Notes: a model not told the origin generated them from the letters alone. DNA of 64,000 bases from an uncultured Cellulophaga sp. (GCA_947491225.1 CANLIE010000007.1:23699-87698); one strand, 5' to 3'; positions 24,782 to 35,265 are shown, counted from the first letter of the stretch. Made by a program: numbers and translations.

Positions 24782-26581
24782 ATGTCAACAACAAAGAACA
24801 TTGCAATTATTGCCCACGTAGATCATGGGAAAACAACATTGGTAGATAAGATTATGTACCATTGTCAATTGTTTAGAGAGAACCAGAATACAGGAGACCT
24901 TATTTTAGATAACAACGATTTGGAACGTGAACGCGGGATTACAATTGTTTCTAAAAACGTTTCTGTAGTCTATAAAGGTACAAAAATAAATATTATTGAT
25001 ACTCCTGGTCACGCCGATTTTGGTGGTGAAGTAGAAAGGGTACTTAATATGGCAGATGGAGTTTTACTTTTAGTAGATGCTTTTGAAGGACCAATGCCTC
25101 AAACTCGTTTTGTATTACAAAAGGCAATAGACTTAGGTTTAAAACCTTGTGTTGTTGTAAATAAAGTTGATAAAGAAAATTGTACACCAGAAGAAGTACA
25201 TGAAAAAGTTTTTGACTTAATGTTTGAATTAGGTGCAGAAGAGTGGCAATTAGATTTTCCAACAGTTTACGGTTCAGCAAAAAATAACTGGATGAGTGAT
25301 GATTGGAAAAATGAAACAGATAATATAGAACCATTATTAGATATGGTAATAGAGCATATACCATCTTTTGAGCCAAAAGAAGGTAACACACAAATGCTTA
25401 TTACTTCTCTAGATTATTCTTCTTTTACAGGTAGGATTGCTATTGGTAGATTACAACGTGGTAGTTTAAAAGAAGGGCAACAAATTTCTTTGGTAAAAAG
25501 AGATGGTAGCGTTGTAAAATCTAAAATTAAAGAATTATATACTTTTGAAGGGCTTGGTAGGCTAAAAGTAGAAGAAGTAACTACTGGAGATATTTGTGCT
25601 ATTGTAGGGTTAGAAGGTTTTGAAATTGGTGATACAGTTGCAGATATAGAAAATCCAGAACAATTACAAACAATAGCAATAGATGAGCCAACAATGAGTA
25701 TGTTGTTCACTATTAATGACTCTCCTTTCTTTGGTAAAGATGGTAAGTTTGTTACTTCTCGTCATATAAAAGAGCGTTTAGAGCGTGAGCTAGAAAAAAA
25801 CTTGGCACTGCGTGTTAATGAAACCGATAGTGCTGATAAATTTTTAGTATTTGGTCGTGGTGTATTACACTTGTCTGTATTAATAGAAACAATGCGTAGA
25901 GAAGGCTATGAACTGCAAATTGGGCAACCACAAGTTATTATAAAAGAGATTGATGGTGTTAAATGTGAGCCTATAGAGGCATTAACTATAGATTTACCAG
26001 AAACAGTATCTGGAAAGGCTGTAGAAATGGTTTCTATGCGTAAGGGTGAAATGACCAGTATGGAAGCAAAAGGAGAGCGTATGGTATGCGAATTCTTAAT
26101 TCCTTCTCGTGGTATTATTGGTCTTAGAAACCAATTATTAACTGCTACTGCTGGTGAAGCTATTATGGCACACCGTTTCTTAGAGTATCAACCAATGCGA
26201 GGTGATATTCCACAAAGACAAAATGGTTCTTTAGTTTCTATGGAAACAGGAAAAGCTATTCCTTATTCTATTGATAAATTACAGGATAGAGGTAAATTCT
26301 TTGTAGATCCAGGTGAAGATATTTACGAAGGTCAAGTAATTGGTGAAAATTCTAGAGGTGATGATATGACCGTTAATATTACCAAAACTAAAAAATTATC
26401 AAATGTACGTTCCTCAGGAGCAGATGATAAAGCTAAAATTGTACCTGCAATTAAATTCTCTTTAGAAGAAGCGTTAGAATATATACAAAAAGATGAGTAT
26501 GTAGAAGTTACCCCTATACACTTAAGATTACGTAAAATTTATTTAACAGAAAACGAACGTAAACGTAATAAAATAGCTTAA
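24782..26581 (+). CDS. typA: Translational GTPase TypA/BipA
   Basis: A 599-residue ribosome-associated GTPase. The G domain shows AHVDHGKTTL (G1, about 11-20), the switch region DLERERGITI, DTPGHADFGGEVERV (G3) and VNKVDKE (G4). Domains II and III and the TypA-specific C-terminus (VSMRKGEMTSMEAKGERM, LIPSRGIIGLRNQLLTATAG) follow in the normal order. It assists 50S assembly and growth under stress or cold. It is preceded by a good -33/-7 promoter and followed by a terminator, so it is a single-gene unit. Confidence 0.97.
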   Translation: MSTTKNIAIIAHVDHGKTTLVDKIMYHCQLFRENQNTGDLILDNNDLERERGITIVSKNVSVVYKGTKINIIDTPGHADFGGEVERVLNMADGVLLLVDAFEGPMPQTRFVLQKAIDLGLKPCVVVNKVDKENCTPEEVHEKVFDLMFELGAEEWQLDFPTVYGSAKNNWMSDDWKNETDNIEPLLDMVIEHIPSFEPKEGNTQMLITSLDYSSFTGRIAIGRLQRGSLKEGQQISLVKRDGSVVKSKIKELYTFEGLGRLKVEEVTTGDICAIVGLEGFEIGDTVADIENPEQLQTIAIDEPTMSMLFTINDSPFFGKDGKFVTSRHIKERLERELEKNLALRVNETDSADKFLVFGRGVLHLSVLIETMRREGYELQIGQPQVIIKEIDGVKCEPIEALTIDLPETVSGKAVEMVSMRKGEMTSMEAKGERMVCEFLIPSRGIIGLRNQLLTATAGEAIMAHRFLEYQPMRGDIPQRQNGSLVSMETGKAIPYSIDKLQDRGKFFVDPGEDIYEGQVIGENSRGDDMTVNITKTKKLSNVRSSGADDKAKIVPAIKFSLEEALEYIQKDEYVEVTPIHLRLRKIYLTENERKRNKIA

Positions 26582-26939
26582 GCTTTATAAGCTTAGCCAA
26601 ATAAAAATCCTAACTATATGAGTTGGGATTTTTTTATATTGGTATTGTACTTGCGTTAAGTGATGAAAGGTTACGGAGAGTGTCATTCTGAATTTGTTTC
26701 AGAATCTCATTACTGTAAACCAACCTTCTGTAATATTACCCTGAAATAAACTCGGGGTAACGTAGTGTTATATGGCTAAAAACGGATATACAATTTTATA
26801 CAGCAAATTTAACATTTGCAAGACCTAATTTTATAGAAGGGCTATGGTAAAATTAAAAACGAAGCAATGTGTCTATATATGCAGCGGCTACAAGATGTAA
26901 TAGATTTTTAACTGTCAATCATACGCTCTTAAACTAATA
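26582..26939. other. Intergenic region with terminator and palindromic repeats
   Basis: No gene. It holds the typA terminator, an imperfect repeat TCATTCTGAATTTGTTTCAGAATCTCA near 26686, whose two halves pair as ATTCTGAA and TTCAGAAT, and a stem TTACCCTGA...TCGGGGTAA at 26736-26760. Such units are frequent between flavobacterial genes. Confidence 0.5.
26602..26636 (+). terminator. Terminator of typA
   Basis: AAAAATCCTAACT and AGTTGGGATTTTTTT form an 8-base core stem (one G-U pair) with A-T extensions and an ATATG loop, starting about 20 bases after the stop codon. Confidence 0.8.
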
Positions 26940-27623
26940 TTAAATACCTCTTTGTACTACTTCAAAAACTTTGTTTTCATCACACTTTAAAGTCTTGGAG
27001 GGGTATTTTAAAATCAAGGCGTAATCATGTGTTGCCATTAAAATAGTTCTACCAGTTTTGTTTATTTCTTGCAAGACCTTCATTACTTCTACGCTGGTTT
27101 GAGGATCCAAATTTCCTGTAGGTTCATCTGCTAATATGAGTTCAGGATCATTGAGTAAGGCACGTGCAATGGCAATGCGTTGTTGCTCACCACCAGATAA
27201 CTCGTGTGGAAATTTAAAGCCTTTTGTTTTCATACCAACTTTATCCAATACCTCTTCTATTTTTACTTCCATTTTAGAAGCATCTTTCCATCCAGTTGCT
27301 TTTAATACAAAAAGCAGGTTATTGTTTATTGTTCTATCAGGTAATAACTTAAAGTCTTGAAATACAATACCTAGTTTTCGTCTTAAAAATGGGATATCTT
27401 TTTCTTTTAACGTTTTTAAATCCATATCTACTATATTACCATCACCCTCCCGTAGTGCCAAGTCACCATAAAGTGTTTTCATAAAGCTACTTTTTCCACT
27501 CCCTGTTTTTCCTATTAAATAAACAAACTCACCTTTTTTTACTTTTAAGGATATGTTGTTTAATACTAAATTTTCTTTTTGGTAAACGGAAACGTCTTTA
27601 AGCTCCAATATAGTGTCTTGCAT
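26940..27623 (-). CDS. ftsE: FtsE-like ABC transporter ATPase
   Basis: A 227-residue ATP-binding protein. Walker A is [10 protein letters not shown] (about 37-46), the Q-loop is [12 protein letters not shown] (about 88-99), the signature is LSGGEQQR (142-149), Walker B is LILADEPT (162-169), and the H-loop is [21 protein letters not shown] is typical of FtsE, which with FtsX controls septal wall hydrolysis. No ftsX gene lies beside it. The C-terminus is short, as in FtsE. A MacB/LolD-like ATPase remains an alternative. Confidence 0.85.
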   Translation of the reverse strand: MQDTILELKDVSVYQKENLVLNNISLKVKKGEFVYLIGKTGSGKSSFMKTLYGDLALREGDGNIVDMDLKTLKEKDIPFLRRKLGIVFQDFKLLPDRTINNNLLFVLKATGWKDASKMEVKIEEVLDKVGMKTKGFKFPHELSGGEQQRIAIARALLNDPELILADEPTGNLDPQTSVEVMKVLQEINKTGRTILMATHDYALILKYPSKTLKCDENKVFEVVQRGI

Positions 27624-27800
27624 AAATTTTTATTATGAATAATTTTACTGGTATTATTGTTGATATAAAAGTAATAAGTTCTAGGGTAATACTTGGTAAC
27701 TAAACCTAAAAATATTTTCTTTAGTAGTAGATATACTTCTAAACAATTTTTAACGTTATATAATTTAACAAGGGTATATCACTTTAATGCCTAAGTCTAT

Positions 27801-30800
27801 ATGAAAATGAAAAAAATTGCATTACTCCTATGTTTTATGGGGATGTCTTACTATGGCATTTCTCAAAAAACCGAAGTTTACACACACGACAAAAAAGATT
27901 ATCTAGATGCATTGTCTTTGTATAATGACAAACAATACCAAGCCTCTCAGGCCATTTTTAAAAAAGTAGCAAATAAGACAACCGACTATGAGACAAAAGC
28001 AAATAGTACTTATTATGTTGCTACAGCTGCCATTCGTCTTAATCAACTAGGAGCAGATAAGTTAATGGAGCAATTTGTAGAAGACTACCCCACTTCTACA
28101 AAGAGGAATACGGCTTTTTTAGATGTTGCAGATTATTACTTTGAAACTGGTAAGTATCCGCATGCACTAAAATGGTACAAAAAAGTAGATCAGTCCTCTA
28201 TGTCTAGGAAAGATAAAGAACGGTTTGAATTTAATAATGGGTATGCCTTATTTTCATCAAAGAAATATAAAGAAGCAGAACCTTATTTAAATAGAGTTTC
28301 CAATTCATCAACTTATGGATCTCAAGCCAAATACTACTTAGGATATATTTCTTATCAACAGAACGACTATGAAGAGGCTAGTGAGCGTTTTGATCAGATT
28401 ACAGATCAGGATGAGTTAAAGGAAAAATTGTCATACTATCAAGCAGATATGAATTTTAAGCTTGGTAATTTTGAAAAGGCTATAGCATTAGCCAAAGAAC
28501 AGTTGGCAAAGTCCGATAGGAATGAAATTTCTGAACTTAATAAAATTATAGGAGAAAGTTATTTTAACTTAAAACAATATAACAATGCCATTCCTTACCT
28601 AAAAGAATATAGAGGAAAAAGTGGCAAATGGAATAATACAGATTATTATTTATTAGGTTATAGTTATTACAAGCAAGGAGATTATGCTAATGGTATAGAT
28701 CAATTTAATAATATTATAGATGGTAATAATAGTGTTGCCCAAAATGCATATTATCATTTGGCAGAATGTTATCTAAAACTCGACAAAAAGAAAGAAGCCT
28801 TAAATGCTTTTAAGAATGCAGCACAAATGGATTATTCTGAAGAGATTAAAAAAGATGCGTTTTTAAATTATGCAAGGTTAAGCTATGAAGTTGGTAATGC
28901 TTATGAAAGTGTACCAACAGTGTTGACTACTTATTTGGAAACATACCCAAATAGTGAGCATACAGAAGAAATACAAGAGCTTTTAGTAGATTCATACATT
29001 ACATCAAAAAACTTTAAAGGTGCAATGGAGCTTTTAGAAAAAAATAAAAACTATGCCAGTAAGGAAACATACCAGAGAGTTGCATTCTATAGAGGAGTAG
29101 AGTTATTTGTGGAGTCTGATTATGAAGGTGCAAATGATGCTTTTACTAAGTCTTTAGATAATGCAGAAGATGAAATATTTAAGGCAAGAGCATTATTTTG
29201 GAAAGCTGAGTCCGAGTATTTGCTGAATAAGTTTGATGATGCACTAGCTACATTTAAAGATTTTCAACAAAGCGCTAGTTCTAGTAATGTAGATGAGTAC
29301 AAAGAGTATGATTATAATTTGGCATATACCTATTTTAAGTTAAATGATTATACAAATGCCATTACTCATTTTAAAAAGTTCACCACAAAAGGTAAAGGTG
29401 TAGATGAAACAAAGTTGAATGATGCGTATTTACGTTTAGGAGATTGTTATTTTGTATCCAGCAAGTACTGGCCTGCAATAGAAACTTATAACGTCGCATT
29501 AAAAAACAGAGGTGGACAAAAAGATTATGCAGCTTTCCAAAGAGCACTTAGTTATGGTTTTGTTGGTAAAACGGATAAAAAGATTGATGAATTAAATGGT
29601 TTTATATCTAAGTATTCTAAATCAACACTTAAAGATGATGTTTTGTATGAACTTGGTAATTCCTATGTTAAATTAGGAAAAGAGCAACAAGGCTTAAATG
29701 CTTATGATAGAATTATAAAAGAATATAAAGGTAGTGGATTAGTACCAAAAGCACTGTTACGCCAAGGATTAGTACATTATAATGCCAGTAGAAATGAACA
29801 AGCACTAACAAAATTTAAGATTATAGTTCGTGATTATTCTAAAACACAAGAAGCCATACAAGCAGTATCCACAGCAAAATTAGTATATGTAGACTTGGGC
29901 AGAGTAGATGAATATGCTAATTGGGTAAAAGATATAGATTTTGTTGAGGTTACCAATCTAGAATTAGATAATGCGACTTATGAGTCAGCGGAAAAACAAT
30001 TGTTGGAAAATAAAACAGATGCAGCTATACGGGGTTTTTTAAATTACATAAAAGACTTTCCTAATGGGGCAAATACTTTGCAAGCAAACTTTAAATTGGC
30101 ACAATTGTATTTTGAAAAAAAAGATAAAGATAGAGCATTACCTTACTATACGTATGTAGCAGATCAAGGAGCTAGTGAATTTACAGAACAAGCTTTAACA
30201 AGGGTTTGTGAGATTTATATAAGTAAAGATAAATATGCTCCAGCTTTTCCATATTTAGAAAAATTAGAAGAAACAGCTAATATTAAGCAGAATGTGACTT
30301 TTGCTCAGTCTAATTTAATGAAAGGGTATTATACTCAAAAGAACTATGAAAAAACTCTGATTTATGCTGAAAAAGTGTTGGCAACACCTAATACAGATGA
30401 TAGAATAAAGAGTGATGCGCATATTATGATTGCAAGATCTGCAATTAAAACGAATAATGAAGCAAAGGCGAAAGAAGCATATGCCATTGTGCAGAAAATT
30501 GCTAGTGGAGAAAGAGCAGCAGAAGCATGGTATTATGATTCTTACTTTAAGAACAAGGAACAGTCTTATGAAGAATCTTCCGCTTCTATACAGACTTTGG
30601 TAAAAGATTTTTCCGGTTATAAAGAATGGGCGGGTAAAGGATTGTTAATTATGGCAAAAAATTATTATGCCTTAGGTGATGCATACCAAGCAAATTATAT
30701 TCTTGAGAATATTATTAAAAGCTTTAAGAAGTACCCAGAGATAGTGGCAGAGGCAAAAGTAGAGCAAAATATAATTAAGCAAAAAGAAGCCCGTAGTAAC

Positions 30801-30827
30801 TCATCTATTAACCCAAGGCAAAATTAA
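27801..30827 (+). CDS. Large tetratricopeptide-repeat protein
   Basis: A 1008-residue exported protein with a signal peptide (about 1-22, GMSYYGISQ) and tetratricopeptide repeats along its whole length, for example LSLYNDKQYQASQAIFKKVA, YYLGYISYQQNDYEEASERF and ELGNSYVKLGKEQQGLNAYD. The repeats are of the YbgF/BamD type, spaced by about 34-37 residues. It probably works in the periplasm as a protein-protein scaffold. A barrel protein gene follows after 13 bases; this pair beside ftsE is a familiar order in Flavobacteriaceae. Function not known. The start used is the ATG at 27801; M3 is an equally good start. Confidence 0.85.
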   Translation: MKMKKIALLLCFMGMSYYGISQKTEVYTHDKKDYLDALSLYNDKQYQASQAIFKKVANKTTDYETKANSTYYVATAAIRLNQLGADKLMEQFVEDYPTSTKRNTAFLDVADYYFETGKYPHALKWYKKVDQSSMSRKDKERFEFNNGYALFSSKKYKEAEPYLNRVSNSSTYGSQAKYYLGYISYQQNDYEEASERFDQITDQDELKEKLSYYQADMNFKLGNFEKAIALAKEQLAKSDRNEISELNKIIGESYFNLKQYNNAIPYLKEYRGKSGKWNNTDYYLLGYSYYKQGDYANGIDQFNNIIDGNNSVAQNAYYHLAECYLKLDKKKEALNAFKNAAQMDYSEEIKKDAFLNYARLSYEVGNAYESVPTVLTTYLETYPNSEHTEEIQELLVDSYITSKNFKGAMELLEKNKNYASKETYQRVAFYRGVELFVESDYEGANDAFTKSLDNAEDEIFKARALFWKAESEYLLNKFDDALATFKDFQQSASSSNVDEYKEYDYNLAYTYFKLNDYTNAITHFKKFTTKGKGVDETKLNDAYLRLGDCYFVSSKYWPAIETYNVALKNRGGQKDYAAFQRALSYGFVGKTDKKIDELNGFISKYSKSTLKDDVLYELGNSYVKLGKEQQGLNAYDRIIKEYKGSGLVPKALLRQGLVHYNASRNEQALTKFKIIVRDYSKTQEAIQAVSTAKLVYVDLGRVDEYANWVKDIDFVEVTNLELDNATYESAEKQLLENKTDAAIRGFLNYIKDFPNGANTLQANFKLAQLYFEKKDKDRALPYYTYVADQGASEFTEQALTRVCEIYISKDKYAPAFPYLEKLEETANIKQNVTFAQSNLMKGYYTQKNYEKTLIYAEKVLATPNTDDRIKSDAHIMIARSAIKTNNEAKAKEAYAIVQKIASGERAAEAWYYDSYFKNKEQSYEESSASIQTLVKDFSGYKEWAGKGLLIMAKNYYALGDAYQANYILENIIKSFKKYPEIVAEAKVEQNIIKQKEARSNSSINPRQN

Positions 30828-30840
30828 ATATAAGAACACT

Positions 30841-32604
30841 ATGCAAAAGTATATCTATATAATAATTACTTTACTTTTTACAACTTTTCAAGTTGTAACG
30901 GCACAAGAGAAAGACAATGAAGAGAAAGATTTAGGTACAGAAACAGTAACTGTGGTTAAAGCATACAAACCAACAATATCAGATGCTTTTAAGATTAAAT
31001 CTGTACCAATCATTAATGGAGCGGTAGAGCTCAAGAAAAAGCCAATTAGCTATAGTATCTTTTCAGTTCCAGTTGCTTCAACATTTACACCTGCCAAAGG
31101 GAAAGCCACTGCTGTTAAAAAAAAGAAACCAGAAGAATTATATAACTCATATGCTTCTGTTGGGTTAGGTAACTTTAGTAATGCATTGTTAGATTTTTAT
31201 ACCAGTAGACCCATTAATAGAAATGAAACCTTAGACGTTGGTGTAAATCACCATTCTTCTCGCGGCGATATAAAAGAAACTACAGTAGACAATGTTTTTT
31301 ATGATACTAAGGCTACAGGAATGTACTCAAGAAAGGAAAGAGACTTAGAGTGGAATATGAATCTAGGTTTACAACATAAACTGTATAGTTGGTATGGCGT
31401 TACCAATGATGCGCTTGGCACTACACCAGAAAGTTTAATAGATGAAAAACAAAATTACTTTAATGTAGAACTTGGAGGAGAATTAAAAATGGAAGATTAT
31501 CTCATTAAAGGTGGAGATGTTTTGGTAAGACGTTTTTGGGACGCCACACAATCTGGAGAAAATAGAGTAGTTATAAATTCGGCTTTAGAAATACCTATTT
31601 CAAGTGAGTTAATAAACTTTAATATAAAACTGGATTATCTGGGAGGTAAATTTAAAAATACCAGTTTAAATAATACGGAAAATACAGAAAGAATTAAATT
31701 TGGACATTTTCAAGCAGGCATTAATCCTAACTTGGTTATTCTAAGGGATGACCTTACATTAAATTTAGGTGCTAATATAGTATACGGTTTAAATACGAAT
31801 GCTAATGAGAGTAATTTCTATATATATCCAACAATAACAGCTTCATATAGGCTAGCAGGTGAAACTGCAATTGCGTATGGTGGTATAGAAGGAGATTTAA
31901 AACAAAATTCATATCATAATTTTGTTAAAGAAAATCCTTTTGTTTCTCCAACATTAACCATTTTACCAACAGATAATCAATACAATGCTTATGGAGGTTT
32001 AAAAGGACAATTGTTAACTAATTTGGGGTACAATGTAAAAGTATCCTATACAACAGAAAATAATAGAGCATTGTATAAATTAAATCCTGAAAACTCATTT
32101 AGAGGAGAAGATGATAAGGATTACCATTTAGGTAACTCTTTTGATATTTTTTATGATGATATTAAAACCTTCGCATTTTTTGCAGAATTAAATATTGATG
32201 TAAATAGGAATTTTGCTTTAGGTATAAATGCAGAGATATTAGATTATAATACAGAAACTAATAACCCTGCATGGAATTTACCTAAAGTAAAAGGTTCACT
32301 TTTTATGGATTATCAAATAGGGGAAAAATGGTTCACTGGAGCAAACTTATTCTATGTAGGTGAGAGAAAAGATTTGAATTCTATAGCGGCTCCAGCAACA
32401 TTACCACAAAATTTTAATTCTACCGAAGTTGTATTAAAAGATTTTTTTGATGCCAATGCACATTTAGGGTATCGTTTTGATAAAACATTGTCAGTATTTG
32501 TAAAAGCAGCTAATATTACAAATAATAATTATCAACGTTGGGCAAATTATCCAGTACAAGGCTTTCAGGTTTTAGCAGGAGCAACTTATAAATTTGATTT
32601 ATAA
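30841..32604 (+). CDS. Outer-membrane beta-barrel protein (TonB-receptor-like, no plug)
   Basis: A 587-residue protein with a signal peptide ending TFQVVTAQ. A stretch EKDLGTETVTVVKAYKPTIS (about 27-46) resembles a TonB-box region, followed by a charged linker and a barrel starting at about 105 (YNSYASVGLGNFSNALLDFY) and ending in the aromatic ATYKFDL. A plug domain is not visible and the barrel is shorter than in SusC-type receptors. Together with the TPR protein upstream it likely forms an envelope complex. Substrate unknown. Confidence 0.8.
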   Translation: MQKYIYIIITLLFTTFQVVTAQEKDNEEKDLGTETVTVVKAYKPTISDAFKIKSVPIINGAVELKKKPISYSIFSVPVASTFTPAKGKATAVKKKKPEELYNSYASVGLGNFSNALLDFYTSRPINRNETLDVGVNHHSSRGDIKETTVDNVFYDTKATGMYSRKERDLEWNMNLGLQHKLYSWYGVTNDALGTTPESLIDEKQNYFNVELGGELKMEDYLIKGGDVLVRRFWDATQSGENRVVINSALEIPISSELINFNIKLDYLGGKFKNTSLNNTENTERIKFGHFQAGINPNLVILRDDLTLNLGANIVYGLNTNANESNFYIYPTITASYRLAGETAIAYGGIEGDLKQNSYHNFVKENPFVSPTLTILPTDNQYNAYGGLKGQLLTNLGYNVKVSYTTENNRALYKLNPENSFRGEDDKDYHLGNSFDIFYDDIKTFAFFAELNIDVNRNFALGINAEILDYNTETNNPAWNLPKVKGSLFMDYQIGEKWFTGANLFYVGERKDLNSIAAPATLPQNFNSTEVVLKDFFDANAHLGYRFDKTLSVFVKAANITNNNYQRWANYPVQGFQVLAGATYKFDL

Positions 32605-32708
32605 GAAAAAGCTTTTTTTATCATAGGATTTCACTCTATGTAAATGATTGGTAAATAATGAACCATTTAAAATTTTATTTGAATGTCCGTATTTAATCAT
32701 AAAAAACT

Positions 32709-32757
32709 GTCATTTCGATTCTTTTGAAGAATAAAAAAGTGTATCGAGAAGTTTTAA
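32709..32757 (+). repeat. Dispersed repeat of the GTATCGAGA family, copy F
   Basis: Contains GAAGAATAAAAAAGTGTATC then GAGAAGTTTT, close to the units at 35110 and 36232. It lies in the 285-base gap after the barrel gene, which holds no gene. Confidence 0.6.
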
Positions 32758-32889
32758 GGATATAAAATATAGTTTTTGCTAATGAATCTAAAACCAATCA
32801 GATTTAGTATGTAATGATTTTTGTTGATAAGTAAGTTTTAAAGGGAAATTTAATAGGAGTAATTTTATTGTTGCATAAAACTCTTACAT

Positions 32890-33711
32890 ATGAAAACACC
32901 AATAATCTCCTCACAAGAACTAGCTACTATATTAGAAGATTCTAATTTGGTGCTATTAGATGCTAGCCCAACTAGTAATGTGTCTGGTCTAGCTAGTAGT
33001 ATAAATGATGTGCGAATAAAAGGTGCTCGTTATTTTAATCTTAAAACCAATTTTAGTGATGCAGCTAGTGATTATCCCAATACCATACCAAGTGTGGAAC
33101 AATTTCAAGAAGAAGCACGTAAATTAGGCATAAACAAAAATAGCTTTATTGTAGTATATGATAATCTAGGTATTTATACTGCGCCACGAGTTTGGTGGTT
33201 GTTTAATACTTTTGGACATAAGAACATTGCTGTTTTAAATGGAGGCTTGCCAGATTGGGTAGCACAAGGTTTCACTACTGAAGATAAAACAAAGAAAAGA
33301 GTTCCGTTGGGTAATTTTATAGCTCACTTAAACACAACAAAAGTAAAAGACTATACAGCTATAAAAGAGAATATTGAATCAGGAAACGAGTTGGTTGTAG
33401 ATGCACGCTCAGCAGGTCGTTTTAATGGTACAGAACCAGAGCCTAGAGAAGGTTTACGTAGTGGTAGTATTCCAAATTCAGTTAATATTCCCTTTCAAGA
33501 TGTTTTACAAGATGGTAAGTATAAAACTAAAGAGGAACTTACTAAAATATTTGGCGCTGTAATTCTAGAAGACAAGCCTTTAGTGTTTAGTTGCGGTTCT
33601 GGTCTTACAGCATGTATTCTTTTATTAGCAAGTGAGCTGATAGGAGAGAAAGAAACTTCGGTTTATGATGGTTCGTGGACGGAATGGGCACAGTTAGAAC
33701 CTAATGCCTAA
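32890..33711 (+). CDS. sseA: Thiosulfate/3-mercaptopyruvate sulfurtransferase
   Basis: A 273-residue two-domain rhodanese. The first domain (about 1-125) has the inactive rhodanese fold with VVYDNLGIYTAPRVWWLF and LNGGLPDWV. The second has DARSAGRFNGTEPEPREGLR and the active-site loop FSCGSGLTAC with the catalytic Cys at about 235. The CGSGxTA loop points to 3-mercaptopyruvate rather than thiosulfate specificity. It transfers sulfur to acceptors such as thiols or cyanide. A WYL-type regulator follows after 3 bases. Confidence 0.92.
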   Translation: MKTPIISSQELATILEDSNLVLLDASPTSNVSGLASSINDVRIKGARYFNLKTNFSDAASDYPNTIPSVEQFQEEARKLGINKNSFIVVYDNLGIYTAPRVWWLFNTFGHKNIAVLNGGLPDWVAQGFTTEDKTKKRVPLGNFIAHLNTTKVKDYTAIKENIESGNELVVDARSAGRFNGTEPEPREGLRSGSIPNSVNIPFQDVLQDGKYKTKEELTKIFGAVILEDKPLVFSCGSGLTACILLLASELIGEKETSVYDGSWTEWAQLEPNA

Positions 33712-33714
33712 GAA

Positions 33715-34440
33715 ATGGAGAAAGAAAAACCTAGATTAGCACGTTTAACAGCAATTGTAACACAATTACAAAGTAAAAGGATTGTAACAGCCAGAGAACT
33801 TGCAGAAAAGCATTCTGTTAGTATTAGAACAGTGTACAGAGATATTAGAACCCTAGAGCAGTCTGGGATTCCTATTTTTACAGAAGAGGGAAAAGGGTAT
33901 TCAATAATAGAAGGTTATAATTTACCTCCCGTAATGTTTACAGAGGAAGAAGCTAATGCATTGATAACGGCTGAGCAAATAGTGAACAAAAACAAGGATG
34001 CCTCATTTACAGAGCAATATGCCAGTGCGGTTGAAAAGATTAAGTCAGTACTTAAATATTCACAAAAAGATAAAGCCGTATTATTAACCGAGCGTTTACA
34101 GATAAGGACTAATATAGAGAATGAAAAAACAAGTAATTATTTAATGCAATTACAAACAGCAATAACCAATTATAAGGTTATTGGTATAGATTATATGTCT
34201 TTAGAACAAAAAAAAACACAAAGAGAAATAGAACCATTTGCACTGATTCATACCAATGATAACTGGGTATTGATTGCTTTTTGTAGGCTTCGTAAAGATT
34301 TTAGGGCCTTTAGGATAGACTGTATACAAAAAGTACTCCTATTATCTACTACTTTTGAACCTCATAAGCTAACGCTTCAAGATTATTTTGATATGGTTCG
34401 TAAAAAATGGGAAGCTACCCCTGACATACCTTTGACGTAG
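33715..34440 (+). CDS. WYL-domain HTH transcriptional regulator
   Basis: A 241-residue regulator of the YafY/DeoR-like type: an N-terminal helix-turn-helix (RIVTARELAEKHSVSIRTVYRDIRTLEQ, about 22-50, followed by GIPIFTEEGKGYSI) and a C-terminal WYL domain (VIGIDYMSLEQKKTQREIEP, then NDNWVLIAFCRLRKDFRAFRID). WYL domains bind nucleic acid or small ligands. It may control the sulfurtransferase upstream or the GyrI-like gene that follows, where this pairing is common. Confidence 0.9.
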   Translation: MEKEKPRLARLTAIVTQLQSKRIVTARELAEKHSVSIRTVYRDIRTLEQSGIPIFTEEGKGYSIIEGYNLPPVMFTEEEANALITAEQIVNKNKDASFTEQYASAVEKIKSVLKYSQKDKAVLLTERLQIRTNIENEKTSNYLMQLQTAITNYKVIGIDYMSLEQKKTQREIEPFALIHTNDNWVLIAFCRLRKDFRAFRIDCIQKVLLLSTTFEPHKLTLQDYFDMVRKKWEATPDIPLT

Positions 34441-34448
34441 TTGCTATT

Positions 34449-34456
34449 TACATTTG
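34449..34456 (+). promoter_or_regulatory. -7 element of the GyrI-like gene
   Basis: TACATTTG matches TAnnTTTG exactly and ends 24 bases before the ATG, so the gene can be transcribed separately from the regulator. Confidence 0.5.
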
Positions 34457-34480
34457 TAGTGAATCAATAAAACAACAACA

Positions 34481-34942
34481 ATGCAAAATGTAAAAAAAGA
34501 ACCTTTTATGGTTATTGGTATTAAAGTGCGTACTACAAATGAAAACGAACAAGCAGGCAAAGATATTGTTGCGCTATGGAATACGTTTATGACTGAAGGT
34601 ATTTTAGAAAAGATACCTAATAAACTTAGTTCAGAAGTATATTCAATATACACCAATTATGAGAGTGATTACACTAAACCATACGATACCATTTTAGGAT
34701 GTAAAGTATCTACCTTAAAAAATATTCCTGAAGGTATGGTTGGACAATCTTTTGATAGTGGCATATATACTAATTTTACAGTTAAAGGAGATTTATCACA
34801 AGGAATTGTATATGGTAAATGGTTAGAAATATGGAATATAGATTTGGACAGATCATACATAGCAGATTTTGAAATTTATGGAGAGAAAGCCCAAAATCCA
34901 ACAAATGCTGAAGTACAAATTTATGTAGGCGTAAAAAAATAA
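34481..34942 (+). CDS. GyrI-like/effector-binding (Cass2-type) protein
   Basis: A 153-residue protein with the effector-binding fold of GyrI, SOUL/heme-binding and integron Cass2 proteins. MVIGIKVRTTNENEQAGKDI begins the first beta-alpha-beta unit, LGCKVSTLKNIPEGMVGQSF lies in the middle and IADFEIYGEKAQNPTNAEVQ carries the conserved E-x-Y region near the end. It has no DNA-binding domain. The family binds drugs or other cationic ligands or sequesters them. It lies after a WYL regulator, a common pairing. Confidence 0.85.
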   Translation: MQNVKKEPFMVIGIKVRTTNENEQAGKDIVALWNTFMTEGILEKIPNKLSSEVYSIYTNYESDYTKPYDTILGCKVSTLKNIPEGMVGQSFDSGIYTNFTVKGDLSQGIVYGKWLEIWNIDLDRSYIADFEIYGEKAQNPTNAEVQIYVGVKK

Positions 34943-35265
34943 GTCTGTAAAGTACTCTACTTTTGTAGATAGGCTAAAATTAAGCAATACTTAAAGAAAA
35001 ATGTACCCCAACTAACTAAGGTTACATTTTTTATATTTAGAATCTAACATACCATAACATTGAGTGTTTTGAGTTAAATAGTTTTTTAAATAAAGGTTCA
35101 AGTGTTTTAGAAGAATGAAAAGTGTATCGAGAAGTTTAAAATATAGAATTTTGTTTACAAAAATATTACAGACTAATAACAGTAGATTTTATGTCAATGA
35201 GTATTTTTGTAAGAAATGTAATATATATGTGTCTTTAATTTAGTATAAAAATTATAATAACAAAA
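34943..35265. other. Intergenic region with a terminator and a repeat
   Basis: No gene is seen. AAATGTACCCC...AAGGTTACATTTTTT (34999-35033) forms an imperfect terminator hairpin for the preceding gene. Repeat copy E of the GTATCGAGA family follows at 35098-35138. Confidence 0.6.
35098..35138 (+). repeat. Dispersed repeat of the GTATCGAGA family, copy E
   Basis: TTCAAGTGTTTTAGAAGAAT followed by GAAAAGTGTATCGAGAAGTTT. Over 24 bases it is almost identical to copy D at 36232-36254 and in the same orientation, so the two flank the gene at 35266-36168 as direct repeats. Confidence 0.65.

Noticed and set aside
32709..32757. GTATCGAGA repeats as transcription-factor sites
   Set aside because: They are long, palindrome-linked and lie in intergenic gaps unrelated to one pathway, which fits dispersed repeats better.
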